From Polydactylus sextarius (lineage: Eukaryota; Chordata; Actinopteri; Polynemidae), in NCBI GenBank assembly GCA_016801845.1, contig CM028927.1:5232501-5296500 (forward strand): DNA of 64,000 bases, written 5' to 3'. Positions 44,925 to 58,100 of the stretch are shown piece after piece (within the stretch, counting starts at the first letter, position 1; every line of letters begins with the position of its first letter). Position numbers and translations under genes: made by a program. The notes under the pieces were generated by a model. The model searched no databases. It had not been told where the DNA came from and worked only from the letters and a program-made list of their open reading frames with translations.

Positions 44925-47359
44925 ATAACACAATATAATTCATACACTCATGAGGACATGCACATATTTATTTACTAATATGGGTACATGATTTCAGTGT
45001 GTTTCATATAATTATGTTGTTCATTCATTCAGGAAAAAAAATATTGTTTTTTTTTCTATTAATGAGATGTTTACCTGCAGGAAGATCCCACCTGCATGGA
45101 GTGTAGTAGCTGCTACTGCTACTCAGGCCGACCCTCCTGCAGACATGCTCTAAGTGCAGGGTCAATACAGGTAAGGTATTAACATGTTTCATGCCAAATT
45201 ATGTCAGCTAATTGTAAGCGGAAGGACAGCAAATGCAATGAACACAGGCAGTGACTCACTCACTTGGCACCACAGTATAGCTAGTTCCAGCCTCTGTCAA
45301 TGTCGACTGCAACTGGTTAACAAGATAACATTTGTTTTCCATCATGCAGGATATTATTGGCCAATGAACACAACCCATGTGTCAGTCAAGTGGTTTTTTT
45401 TAAGGAGGAATCACCACCTTTCTCTCGCTGTGTTGGGTTGTCACAAATAAACTGAGCTGTTTGCTGTAGGTTTTTGTCAGACTACCCAAAATGTATGAAT
45501 AGCACTGTAGAGAAATAGCTCTGCAGTTCTCATTAAACATGAAGTACAACATATTTTCAGATCTAGTCTCCGGCTATTGCACATATAACTTTTCATGGTT
45601 TATTTGCTGTGTTTTTCGTACAGGGATCTTCTTCTTACTATTGACTAATTAACTACAATATTGTACAAGCCCCAGCATGGATCCCAGTTAACCTGTGCTG
45701 TAGATTTTGTAGATAGAGCTTGTGTGTTTGTTGCTTCTTGTGTTGCAAAACTGCAGTCTGGATTTTATTGACTAGGGTAGATGTTCTGTGCACCTGATCT
45801 AATCATATAGAAATCATAAAATCATATAGAAACAAGTTTAGTTATATTGTCATCTAGAGATATTCATCCATACTTAAACATAATTATATATCCAGGCTTT
45901 TATATCAGTTGTCACCAGATCATGCTTGTGGCCTTTTTTTTTTTTGTTAGTTTATTTATAAATGTCCAAATATAGTTTTAAGATATTTAAATACATTGCA
46001 CTTAAGGAAGTACACATGCAAAGCATATGCCACATTTCAACATTTCCTCTTGAAAATGTACAGGCACTCATGTATCTATGTAAAAAAGAAAACTCCAAAA
46101 GTATCAGTTTCAAATAGAGCATGACACAAGCGTCATCACCCCAGAATGCTCACTTCTGCCTTTCTTTTCGGCAGCATTCAAGAACACTCCTGTTTTCTAG
46201 CATTAATTTAGGCACCCTGAGGATATCTTTGCTCTTGAGACCCCTTGACTCACAGGATGCTTGCTGTTGTTTAGTGGCATTGTATCATGCTGAGAAGGTG
46301 ACAGTATAATTATACCTGCGTGTCATTGAGTGGGCGAATCCTTAGAAAGTTTTTCTTTTCTGTATCAAAGTGTTCATTTAGTCTTCCTGCTGCCCCACTG
46401 CACTCCATGGTGTGATGAAGTGAACCAGTGTAAGATGCTGTGAGAACCCTACTGATATACCCTGATCCTCTGCATGCTCCAAATATACCTAATTCATTGT
46501 TTGCACATCAGCTCAGTCTGCTGAGAGACTGACGAAGCCAAAGAACAAATGAAAACCACTTGTAGACATTTCTTTATTCCTTTTTTTTGTCCCAGTCTAC
46601 TCACAATCAGCTGTAAGAAAGTAAGGTGAAACACTCTCTACACTGCTTTAATTCATGGTTAAAGATTAAACAGCATTGATTTACAGGAAAGATCAATGTT
46701 TATGGTGTGTTTTTTGGTTTGGTTTATAAAGGGTTGTTGATTTGGTCATTAAAGGGAATTGTGTTTCTTATCAAACATTTATATTTTTAGTTAATCCAGT
46801 ATAGACTTTTGCCCTTTCACATTTACACCATCTTCTGGCCTGGACAACATATTTTAAAATGACAGTAGGAATCCTCTGCCTCCATCTCCTTTTCTGAATC
46901 AATGACTGCTAGCTAGATTTAATTGCTTGGTTGCTTTATCTCTGAGTGTTATGAGGTCTTATAAAGCCCTAGGCAAAACTCTACCACTGACCCAAAATAA
47001 CCACAGAAAATGCCTTTAAACCAACCAAATCCAGTAAATACATTAGCATAAGGATATACTAAATAAAAGATAGAATTAAGACAGCAGCACAAAATAAGAT
47101 AACATGCTGAGCAGCAGCAAGAGCAGCAGACTCCTGGCTAATTTAAGCACTGAGTTCCAAGACAGGGTGCACCTCACAATAAAACTCAACAAAGAGCTAT
47201 GGTTGGGTTTATATAGTAATTGATTTATAATTATCACAGTGAATAATTGTTGTCCATAGTTGCAGTAGATGCAACTCATTTGTTAATAACCTAAAAACAC
47301 TTTCTAATCTTAGATTGGACTAAAACACCTCATATTGATGTTGGAATGATCAGTCCATT
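44923..47359. other. Gene desert segment, nothing seen
   Basis: AT-rich sequence with no recognisable gene, repeat or structured element apart from short homopolymers. Confidence 0.45.
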
Positions 47360-47475
47360 CATTTTCATGTCACCCAGGGTTGGGTCTTAATGGCACCAGG
47401 TCAGGCAAGGTAGTCCAGGTGTCTCTCCAGCTCCAGAGATCCTGAGTTATTCTGAGGTTTAACATTATATAATCT
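47360..47475 (-). mobile_element. Small antisense LINE fragment
   Basis: GTCAGGCAAGGTAGTCCAGG, then TGTCTCTCCAGCTCCAGAG is the reverse complement of the C-terminal coding region of the teleost LINE found in sense at 39725-40385. Only about 110 bp remain and it is strongly diverged. Confidence 0.5.
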
Positions 47476-50329
47476 GGGTAAAGTGTGCTGTGTCTACCCT
47501 GAGTCTCTGCTTCTTGGATTTGTATGGAAAACCTTCCTATAATATCTCAACACAATACCTATATCACTAGTGACCAGTGACTGACTGAGGGTGGTTTGGA
47601 AGAATTGCATTGGCCACAAAAGATTCAGTGGTTGTATTAACACATAAACCATATTCATATTTTGGGGAATATGGCTGGTATAGAAGAAATGTGACCTTTC
47701 TGCAACAGAGACCATGTTTTGATCTGATTAAAGGCAAAAAAGTAAAGAGGAGGTTTATAGCACAGATGGTGTGTTTGTGAGGAATATGAATTATACCAAC
47801 TAACTGAAATAAAGCAAAACGATTTTAAAACTTCAGCTGCCAGTGAATATTGTTTGTTAAGATCTTGAAATTCATTTAAGTTTAAAGTGGTTTGGGGATT
47901 TCTGACTGCTGCTGTTTGGCTGCCTTTTACTTATATAAACATATTCCCCTGATATAAAACACAACTAGTCTGAGCCCAGGTATCTTTAATAGCATTGTAA
48001 AGCAATAGAAGAAGCCAGATCTTCTTGTCTCATTTCTGCAAAGTGATATACATACATACATACGTGTAAATATCTTCCTTTAAAAGTCAAAGCACTTACA
48101 TAGATTTTTTTAAACCTACATTCAAGCCTTTGTTTACTGGCAAGAGAATCAAATCTGACCTTTTCATAGATCCCATCCTGTTTTTTGTGTAAACATACTG
48201 GGTGAAGCCTCAGCACTTGTGGGATTTGAGCAGTTATTACAATGGCAAGAGGGTCTCCTTGCTGTCAAGACTCTGAATGTATTAGCTCAGCCGAAATACA
48301 AAACACACATCCATAGAGAGGTGCTATGCTGCATCCACTCCTGGCCTTTACTCCAAATCAGACTTTTCAGATAGCAAGATAGACATCTCTCCTGTTTTAT
48401 CAGAATGTTTTGTCCATGCTGTGGAGATAATAACATTTTTGGATTTACTAAATGCCCCAGTGACCACTAGGTCCTAAGACCATTTAATATTGGATAAGTC
48501 TTTTGTTATTTCTGATTAATTTCTGGCTTTTTCAGAATAATTGATATCACATCTCATCTTACCTGCACTAGACATCTATTTCACACCAGATAACTGTTGT
48601 AAATCACATGAAATGCACTTATCACTCCCACTTAATAGTTTTCACTTAGATAACAATAATGATTGTGATTTAATTAAACCAGAGTGCAGGGAAAAATCCT
48701 GAGATGCAACAGGAAAAGTCAGATGAGTTGGAGTGGCCAGGTGGCAAAGAGACCAGGCTTGAGGGAGTAAATCCAAGGGAATAAGACCAAATAGGACCTT
48801 AAAGGTGACAGAGAATGGTTGAACAGGGTTTTGATCCTTGTTGTGTGATGTGACATATACACAATAAAATATTGGTTGGATGTGTAAAGCCTCAGAAGCT
48901 TCATAAAAACCTCTCTCAGAAAGCTATTTTAGGGTTTTTGTAGTGTTTCTCTATGTCTTCATGTCTACTTCTGATTTAGTGAAAACAAGCTTCATGTCAA
49001 GGCGGTATTCACTTGCAAAGTCCATTTTTAACTCAGTGTCCTTCCTCACAGTTGAAGGGTGACAGAGACAATGTAAAACTCAGACAAAATGTAAAAACAG
49101 TCATATAGTTGCACAAATGTTTCTGGGTTTTGCAAACTTCAGCAGACACCTCATTAAAGCCAGGTGGCTATCCCCCACCCCCCTACCCCAACTATAGTCC
49201 CATTTTCATGGTCTGAATAAACTGAACAGGCATTCAATCAGCACAATTTACATCTTCTGACTCACTACAGGATTTAACAGTTGACTAAGCTTGTGCTCTT
49301 CTGACACATTCACACTTTATACTGTGAGATCATTTGTAGAACAAGAACATGTCACCAAACCCCAGGTTTTATTATTTCTAAGATGAATAAGATCACCTGT
49401 CTATTGACGACTTTGTCATTTTCACTTTCTGGTTTAGAATATCTGGGAGCACACTCTCTTTACCTCCTGCTGTGACCACACATGATGGAGAAGCTCTTGC
49501 TTTGCTTGTCCCTTTTTTATTCTCTCTTCCTTATTTAATTTTTCACTCACATCTTCCAGTCAAAATGATTGTCTCGAAGTAACAAGCTGCTGTCTGACAC
49601 GATGCCTGTCAGCTTGAAAACCAGCAATGCTATTGCCAGTCAATTTCTGGTGACAATGAGTGGGCACTATTCATATCTGGACTCTATGCCCTCGTCCTCC
49701 CCTATTTTCTGAGCTCATCATAAATCAAATAGATTGAACATTAACTGAAAGAAAAATACTTACTGATACCTTGGTGAGTCTGAGCACATAAAGTATTTAA
49801 ATGACAACAAGGCAGTGACGAACATGTACTGTAGCTATTTATATCACTATGATTGTTTATGTGTGAGATGTTTAACAAAGTTTATTTCCTTCAACATCAG
49901 TTATCAAATTATATTTTAAACAATTCACTTTTTTTCTGTAGAGGGACGTCAGGTGCTCTTGACAGGGTTACTCTGGTGGCATTTGTCAAACTAGAGACAG
50001 ACCAGAAAGCTGCATGATGTCTATGAGTTAATTAGTTTCAATGGGTTTTCAATCGCTGCTCAGTTACCAGGGTGAATCTCTCTGATGGGCTCAGCTCCTG
50101 CTGAGACCTAACCTTTGCCTCAGCTTCAGTCTACTTTGTCTCATCTGGTCCTTAAAACTCTTTCAGACTGTTTTATTTGTCATTGTCTACATTTTATACT
50201 TATTAATTTGAATGATTAAACATTTTTTGTGGGATCATAAACATACATGCAAAGGTGGCATAGTAGTTCCCATTTTTTTAGCATCACATGTGGAAAGTGA
50301 TTATATTCTGGGATTGCCACCAAACTAAA
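47476..50329. other. Gene desert segment, nothing coding seen
   Basis: Domain-less short open frames only. There is a short CATA repeat near 48050-48063 and a C-rich run near 49175-49190. No element is supported. Confidence 0.45.
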
Positions 50330-50545
50330 TGGCTATTGATCATATCTGCAGAAATGGAATTGGGGTTAAGTTGAAGGACCAGCTGAAGAAATTGCAATGC
50401 AGAGAATCTGCAGGGAATCTGTGTTGTGACCCTCAGAGGTCACAAGCTTTGGGTAGTGATCAAATTGTGAAATTATTTTCTCTGCAGGGTTTAAGGGCTC
50501 AGATAGATGCAGTTTGCCTTGTGAGAAGGATACTGTTCTTCATGA
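50330..50545 (+). mobile_element. Degenerate sense LINE fragment
   Basis: GGTCACAAGCTTTGGGTAGT, then GATCAAATTGTGAAATTATT and TTCTCTGCAGGGTTTAAGGG align by eye to the block of the teleost LINE that in the 39725 copy reads GAGCATGAATTTTGGTTAAT onward. The rest of the span is too diverged to be sure of. A 77-codon open frame here comes from this relic. Confidence 0.5.
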
Positions 50546-50739
50546 AAATGAAGAACAAATGAAATGGACCTAAAAAAATTACAGTTACACCGTTACAGTT
50601 TTTTACACCATTGCCACTTTAGATCTGTAAGGGCTCTACCAGTCAGTGCATAACAAATTAATTCCTGCGTGCTTTCTATAACATTCACCCTATACTTTCA
50701 TCATCATCCTATATCATCATCATCATCATTGTCAATCTT

Positions 50740-51005
50740 TTGAGTGGTGTCACTCAGGGGGAGACCAGGGCATCCACTTATCGAAAGGTTGATATTTTCC
50801 TTCCCAGTTCCTCAAGTGCACATGGTGAAATGTCCTTGGCCAAGATACTGAACCCCAAATTGATGTGTGAGTGGTGTTCAAATGTGCACTATGTATCGAA
50901 ATGTTGTGTGTCTCTAGGTGTGAATGGGTTAAGGTGATGTGCAGTGTAAAGCACCTTGAGTGATTACAAAAAACAGGAAAGTTTTATATAGATGCAACTA
51001 AAGTA
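50740..51005 (+). repeat. Degenerate SINE-like teleost repeat
   Basis: GAAATGTCCTTGGCCAAGAT, then ACTGAACCCCAAATTGATGT, GGTGTGAATGGGTTAAGGTG and GTAAAGCACCTTGAGTGATT follow the order of a repeat very common in teleosts (family wording GTCCTTGGGCAAGACACTGA). A better copy is at 62625. A short ATC run precedes it at 50700-50728. Confidence 0.7.
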
Positions 51006-52672
51006 TCATTTTATCTTTTCATACTGTGCATGACAAAAAAATATCCCGGGTCACTGTGACCAATGGTTGCTGTACTTCCTGATAATGGGTCTTTCAGATA
51101 AACTTAAGATGATCTTCACATTTTGTTCTGCAACAATCACAGATACAAAGATGTGAGAATGAGAAAAAATATTTTGAGTTCAAAAGTTGCTTGTCTTCAC
51201 ACATTCCACTTCTCAGACGGTGTGTTTTAGGTCAAAGTTGATTTTCTAACACATAATCATGACACACAGATTAATAATGTATGCATTACTAATCTTAATG
51301 CTTTCATTGCTCTGTACAGCACATGTAATGTGTTGTTTGCTATAAATATATGTTGCCTGTGACTTCTAAATCAAACCTTTATTAAACCTGTTAATATGTC
51401 ACTATGACCATGTCCAATAAATAACCATACACAAGCCACTGAAATAAAATGTGATGCTATACATACAGTAATCTACAATGTCCGTCCACAGTACCTCCTT
51501 CACTCTCAAAACAACTACAGCTGTCCTTAGATGTCCTCTGTCCAATATTTGCCATGTGATAACATGATCTCTTTACAATTCTTCCAGTTGTGACGTAACT
51601 GTATTCATTCTCAGAGTAGTAGTGTGATAGAGCAAAAGATGTGCAATAACACAATACCAGAACCATCATTCTAACTGGAATGAATAAAAAAAAACTAAAG
51701 CTGCCTTGTTATGTCACATCATTGTGTGTCTGAAGCTTTAAAATTGTGTGATGCGATGTGTGAGTATGTGAAGTGGTAGTGAGAGTATTGCTCACGGGCA
51801 CTCGGCTGCGGCGTGTTGCTGTGATAAGCTGGCGGAAACATTCCTAGATGAAATGTCACGCCTTTTCATGAAGGTGTCACTCAGAAGACTGACTCTATTT
51901 TCTCTGCTGCCTCTTCACATTAGGTTCCTGATTACTGTTACACCGATTGACCCTTCCTGCTGTTGCAACTGAGCTCTGTGCAGGTCCAGAAATACAAATA
52001 CATTGTCTTTGTCTCTTACTTCAGGGACAAGAGGTCGTTTGTAAATCAATAACAATGAGACTTCCAGTCTTAATAAACAGGGTGTATTGCCACCTGTTAT
52101 ATTATAATTAGGACAGACTCATTTTATGAATGTGTCCAGACTGGGGCCTGTGGTTTGATGATAGCAGAGAGGTGTGGGTAAAGCTGATGGGACTTCTTTT
52201 AAATTAAAAAGCTGCATCAGTTAAAACATCCATCAGTAGTTATTATAGTTACTCAGAGCAGCAGAGCAGCACTGTGAAAATAAGATAAACCATATTTGCC
52301 TCAGCTTGTTATGAAGCTCTTATAATCCAAAGGGAAATAAAGATAAATGAATAAAAACAAAACTGTCACTGGCTTATTCATAAAATAAACAATATTTCTC
52401 CATACACTAGATTGAATATAATGTGAAATTTACAATAGATTATAACATGCATGTGTTATTAAGACAGTGTAACATGTATGGATGTGACAAACAAGAGTGA
52501 TTAATTTGGAAATCATTCTGTTTTCAGGACCCATAATTTTATTAAATGTCTTAGTGAAATGTTTGGGTTTGTTTTGAGTTCGTAGTTGCCTGGGCCTCCA
52601 GTAGGGGGATCGTGAGGTGAGACTGAAGCTAACTGTTTATAAAACACTTTAAATATGTGATTATGTTAATAC
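51006..52672. other. Gene desert segment, nothing seen
   Basis: AT-rich, with no exon-like conservation pattern that I recognise and no clear repeats. Confidence 0.45.
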
Positions 52673-53150
52673 AATTCAATTTCATTTTATTTATATAATG
52701 GCAAATGCCAAAATACATTTGTCTCACTTAAGATAGTTGCAACAGTTCTCACAGCAAGAAGTACTTGGCAACAATATAGAGGAACAGCTTGAGTGGTAGC
52801 GTCACATGTGGATCCCGCTGCTCTGCAGACAGAGATGATTACAAAATAATATATATGATAATGATATAAATGCATGGTGGGGAAGAAAGGGACAGAGAGG
52901 GAGGGAGAGAAAGGGATGCAGAAATAGGAAGTGTACAGTGCATCATGGAATCCCCCAGGAGCCCAGTCCCATAGCAGCATAAATGTACCAAAGAAGACTG
53001 CTCCCTGGACCCAAACTGGGAAGTAATTCCATAAGAGAAGAGTCTGATAGTTGAAGGCTATGCCTCCCGTTCTGATGCTCCATGGATGAATGATGGAGCC
53101 TGGTCATTAAGGGCTCTGTGTGGCAGTGCATGCTCAAGCATCAAATATTC
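52673..53150 (+). repeat. Decayed copy of the teleost ATATAGCGCC repeat
   Basis: It starts CAATTTCATTTTATTTATAT, then AATGGCAAATGCCAAAATAC. Later parts include CAAGAAGTACTTGGCAACAA, AATTCCATAAGAGAAGAGTC and TGATAGTTGAAGGCTATGCC, in the order of the repeat seen at 18966 and of its longer genomic form. It is much more diverged than the 18966 copy. A 97-codon minus-strand open frame is incidental. Confidence 0.65.
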
Positions 53151-53639
53151 CAGGCCTTTATGTACTTAATCAGGTAGAAATATTTCAGGAATGTCTTAGT
53201 TTCATATGGCTTGACAGATAAATACAGCTGGTTGTCATTTGCATACCAATGTTCATACAACAGCAGCAGGAGTTCTATTACCCAACAGGACAGAATGAAC
53301 ATGTTATATGAACAAGCTGACTATTACTTAACCTATACCTCCTATACCTACTATACCTACGTACATAATAGGCTAAGCTTGAGAAATGATGTATGTGGCC
53401 TGATGCTTTGCTTTATATGTTGTGGGAAATTGTGCTGGTAGGAAAATTAAAACATTATTTACACATTCTTCAAGTATTAGATTTTGGAACAATGTTTCTA
53501 TTGATAAAAGGATCCAAAAAGGGTGCTATAATAAATGTAATCCTGTAATAATGAGGAAAATATACAGAACATTTTAGATCAGAACATTTTAGATCAGAAT
53601 ATTGAACAGCATGGTATTGCACCAAAAAAGTGACAAAGT
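53151..53639. other. Gene desert segment between two repeats
   Basis: Contains a 16-bp tandem copy of ACATTTTAGATCAGA at about 53570-53599 and a CTATAC-rich patch near 53330-53360. No gene is seen. Confidence 0.45.
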
Positions 53640-54540
53640 AACATCAGCTGCATTTTTGTGAAGAGCCAGCACTGTCTCACACACTTTGGCAAGAAGCTGG
53701 ACATACGCTTAATGGTTGTGGGGTCTGCTGATATAGATATCCTCCATGGGTGACAGGCTGCTGATTATGATTATCTGACCTTTACTACTTGATGTTGTGC
53801 CTGCATGTTTGCTGCAAAGCAGGTAATGTACCACACTGTAATGCAGGAGGTCAGTCTGTTCTCTACTATGCATCTGTAAAAGCCTGGGTACTTGTAGCTG
53901 GACACTGTTGTAACCTTCTCATTCAAACCTAGGCTGTTTTTCCTGCACCAGGTCTCCTGCTGTTCAAACTGGTGTCTATATTTTCACTCACTGTTGTGGG
54001 AGATTAGTCTCACCATTGCTGAGTCATCCACAAACTTACCAGTATGGCTGCTCTGGTATTTAGCTGAGCAGTCATAAGTCAGCAGGATGTATATCAGGGG
54101 GCTTAGGACACATCCCTTGGGAGAACTGCAGTCGAGGGCAATGGGGGAGAGTGTAATGTTGTCTGAGTCTGTTGGACGATTGTATTAAACACAGAACTGT
54201 CCAGAAGTCCAGGAAGAGCCATCTAACATGTAAGTCCTTGCTCTAATTGGGTGAAAACCAAGTGGACTACTGATGAGGTGTGCTGGTGGGGATCTAGGTT
54301 TGGGTTGATTGTGTTTTGGATGTGGGCCATGGCCAGTCATGACTATCAGGGTAAGTACCACTTGACAATAATCACTGATACTAATGAGATAGTGATGGGG
54401 TCCATCACTATCCCATTAAATATGTCTGTCAGGATCCTGATCCTCACTGGGTGGAAGTCTTTTGTGCAGTGAGAAATGTTGGATGCATCAAAGAGGATAG
54501 AAACTATTTATGGTATCAGGGAGAGATGGGAGCACAGGTC
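53640..54540 (-). mobile_element. Degenerate non-LTR reverse-transcriptase fragment
   Basis: Read on the minus strand, the segment decodes in order to HIQNTINPNLDPHQH-like sequence (near 54320), NTI (near 54180), KGCVLSPLIYILLTYDCSAK (near 54120-54060) and KFVDDSAMVRLI (near 54040-54005). The last is the F-x-D-D catalytic box. These are reverse-transcriptase motifs 3 to 5 of a teleost jockey/Rex-like LINE. Stops and frameshifts break the frame throughout, so it is inactive. Confidence 0.8.
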
Positions 54541-57005
54541 ATGTGGCATCATTTTTTTCATTGTAATTTATTGTGTGTTTAATGGCCTTTAATGGCCTTG
54601 TTATATCATTCATCTTTGTACTTTTCTTCTAAATATTTGAATGAAGTCATAGAACCAGAAACATTTTGAACATGTAAAATTGTGCTAAATCTTCTCTTTA
54701 CTTTACAATACATAGAGAAAATATACCCTGATGTGAACCCACTTCCATCTTCGTTTGTGTCAGCTTTGAAGTCCAAATCTGCCTTTAAAGCCTCAAGGCT
54801 GTTTTATGATCCCACAAACACTTTATTTGAAACAGCCTGTCTCAGTTGGAGGTGGTGCTAAAAATGTAAATTTTTGTTCCTCAAATTTACTTTGTGACTC
54901 AGCCTCTGGAGGAAGGGAGTATCCACAGCATATTTAATGGAAGCAATGGGACTTGTTAAAACCATGCCCTTTACCAAAGTGCTGGTCAAACAGAAATTTT
55001 GACCCCAGTTTGCCCTTGACTTTTAGGAAAGGTCATTTGTCAATTCAATAAATAATCTTCTGGAATTCATGAATAATCACAAGATGTTTCATTACAACTA
55101 TCGACTGCTTTTGACCAGTGTTGAGTGTTGCATGTTCAAACCAACTGACTGATGATCCACTGCAAAAATAGATAAAACACTATGAGACACATGATAAAGG
55201 ACATGGGACATTTTAAGTTATATATGTTAGCTTAGGGACTGAAACCTTATGGATACAAGTATTCACATTTGCATGTCTACTCTCAGTGTTCTGGTTCACT
55301 CAGATATACAATGGTATGCTTGGGGGGACGTAGGAGACATTTTCAGATATGTCAAAATAATAAAAATGTTAGACTTGAAAATATGCTTTTTTCACTGAAC
55401 AGATGCCATCTGTGATTAAAAAAGATTCCTGCCCCAAAGATGTCAGTTATCAAAGTTGAAACTGTGGCTTTTGAGAGACACTGTTGATTAATTGTGATTA
55501 AAAAGCAAGAACAAAACACTTTCTTTTGAAAAACAAAGAGGGTTTGTTGTTTTCTGCATGACTATGATGAAGCACAGATATCTGGCCTGATAATATCCTT
55601 AAAATTCAACGTGTCCCATAAAAAGAACCTGCTGAATAATTAACTTTGAATAATTAATGCTCTCCCTCAAGCCCTATTCATTTTCATGAAGGCTGAGGTA
55701 CATGTTCAAGAGGGAAAAGATTAGGAGGAGCGGACTGAGGATGTAGAGTGTGGCAATGATTATGATGATTTAAATGCATGAATTTTCCAGCATATGGTGT
55801 CTGAGCAGCTGGGAAGTAAACCATATGCTTTTACTTCCAAGCTGTTATAATGACTCTTATAATAAATTATTCTTTAAACTGTTGTAGAACAGGTGGATTT
55901 AACATAGGATTAGTGGGCAAAATCAAAATAGCATTTTATCACTGACTCAACAGAATGTGACAGCTGATCGCAAACATCATGTATGAGATCAGCATAAATC
56001 CATCAGGTAATTGCATTACAAACTCCAGATACAATTTGGAAGGACACTTGAAGACATAAAGTTGAAGGTTATTTTAAAAAGTATATAGCACTCCATCAGG
56101 ATCTAAGGGGAGTAAGCAAGTAAATGAGCCATCCATCTATCTGTAGCATTCAGCTTTAAAACAACCAGTCTGACAGAGCTTGAATATGAAAGTATGAAAC
56201 TGTTGTTCCTTGAACTGCAGTCTGAGTCTGAGGGGATTAATGGGGCATAGAATATCAGCACTCAGAAGTCTATTTGTGCCAGAATGTAGCACCATCTGGA
56301 CTTTTACATTTTTGTCTAGTAAAAAACATCCTTTTTCAATTGTAAGATGGATTTCCCTGAGATTTGATAGCACTATCTATGATAACTAGAGGATCAATTC
56401 ACATAAATTTGGTGATATCCTTTAATTTCCCCAGAAATTTACTTGTATCCTATGAAATATCTTTTATAACTATAACTATTCATTGTTATTAGATTTTTTT
56501 GGCGCAGGTTAGGTTTTTTTTGGCACAGGTTTTGTGGAGCTATTCATTGTTGCAGACATTATACCTGAGTGGCTTTGGTGATTCTCTGATTGATGATATG
56601 GCACCTCCGTGAGGTGATCAAATTTTCATACTGATTAACTCCCATTTCTGAGATTTTATGTTTAGTAGGTACTATTTTCTAAAAATGTCTGGTATAATTT
56701 GACTGTCCAGGGTCTTCCTCGCCCTCACTCACAGTCAGCTGGGGTCAGAAAATAAATAGATGGATGAAAAACATGAGATTTGTTTTTAATGAGGGAAACA
56801 TTAAAATACATAATAATTTGCAGATGCCTTTTCATGATAAACATTGTCGGAGTATGGCACAGTCATATGTTGCATCGAATCAGATTTATTCTTGCGACAT
56901 ATTCAACAACAGATTAATATTACTTCATACATTATATATCCAAGGCAAAACATTCAGTGTTACTGAAGTTTGTGGGCTGAGTTGGAGTGTTGTTGAGGGG
57001 GAGGT

Positions 57006-57007
<2 letters not shown>
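54541..57007. other. Gene desert segment with a candidate enhancer core
   Basis: At 55630-55735 two AATAATTAA homeodomain sites, 17 bases apart, sit in sequence with unusually even base composition for this desert. Near 56497-56535 there is a tandem copy of TTTTTTGGCRCAGGTT. A short LINE-tail-like remnant ending AATAGATGGATGA is at 56700-56765. No gene is supported. Confidence 0.45.

Positions 57008-57078
<71 letters not shown>
57008..57078 (+). repeat. (CA)n microsatellite
   Basis: About 35 uninterrupted CA units, longer and purer than the run at 44824. Likely to be highly polymorphic. Confidence 0.95.
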
Positions 57079-57959
57079 AGGACAGCGGTTTGGCTGTTGA
57101 GCCTACATATTTTTGTTTTTCTGAACAGGTAGGGAGGGTGAGTCACTGTTGACCATATGGACCTTTGACCTGTCATCTGTGTAACAGCGAATGGGCCAGG
57201 TAATTGGAACACTCCATTTATTCAGTGTTGGCTTTTTAAAGTGGTGTGAAGTATCTCAAATCAATCCAGTTCTGAGAGCAAGGAACCACCAGACCTCTCT
57301 GTCATGAAGTAACATCACTCTGTAGAATCAGTTCTCGGCAAATGTCTGTTTTATTGTACTGTGCATTATATAATATTCTATATAATTTAATATATGTAGT
57401 ATGTAAATATGCTTAAAAAGATTGCAATATATTATAGTATGCTATGATTTATGAACTATATCTAGATGTTTTGAAATCTCCTCTAAACCACAACACAAAT
57501 ATTCAGTTTAATTTAATTTAATTTAAAATGTTTACAATGGTCCAATTAAATCTCCTATGAATATAAACAAAATGCAAAGCCCAATGCTATGTTTTATTAT
57601 GGAGACAAAAACTTAAGTCCATAATTCAATAAGGTCTTTGTACTGTCACATTATTGACTGTCTTCAGCAGTGTTTGTTCTCTAACACTCTCATTTCACAC
57701 TAATAACACAGTGTTTGCCAGTGATAATTGATCCATCAGTAGTTCCCTGTGGTGGATCGGGTACTCTTGAGATATTTATGCAGGAGCATCATTTAGCAAC
57801 TAAGTCATATTGTGCTGTGATTTCACGCTTTCTATGACTCACACACTGTAATTGTACATTCACTCAAACCTAAACCATCATTTTATAATACTTTGCACAA
57901 CTTCTTTCACTACTCTCCTTTATAGGTAAAAGTCCAATTTTTGAAATAATACATCCATG
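57079..57959. other. Gene desert segment, nothing seen
   Basis: AT-rich sequence with a short ATTTA/TTTAA run near 57507-57530. No gene or recognisable repeat. Confidence 0.45.
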
Positions 57960-58100
57960 CAGTGATTATAGGTTGCTTATCCAGGTTCAGGTTGTGGAGG
58001 TAGCAGATCAGTCAAGGTAGTCTTGATGCTCCTTTTCCCAGCAACACTTTCCAGCTCCTCCTGCAGGGATTACAAGGCTATTTCCAGGCTAGATGAAATA
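57960..58100 (-). mobile_element. Antisense fragment of the 39725-type LINE
   Basis: CAGTCAAGGTAGTCTTGATG, then CTCCTTTTCCCAGCAACACT and TTCCAGCTCCTCCTGCAGGG is the reverse complement of the family's C-terminal coding segment, which in intact copies encodes a Trp/Arg-rich end. About 140 bp survive. Confidence 0.65.

Noticed and set aside
44781..44978. His/Thr repeat protein frames in microsatellites (also 56764-57212)
   Set aside because: They are translations of (CA)n tracts.
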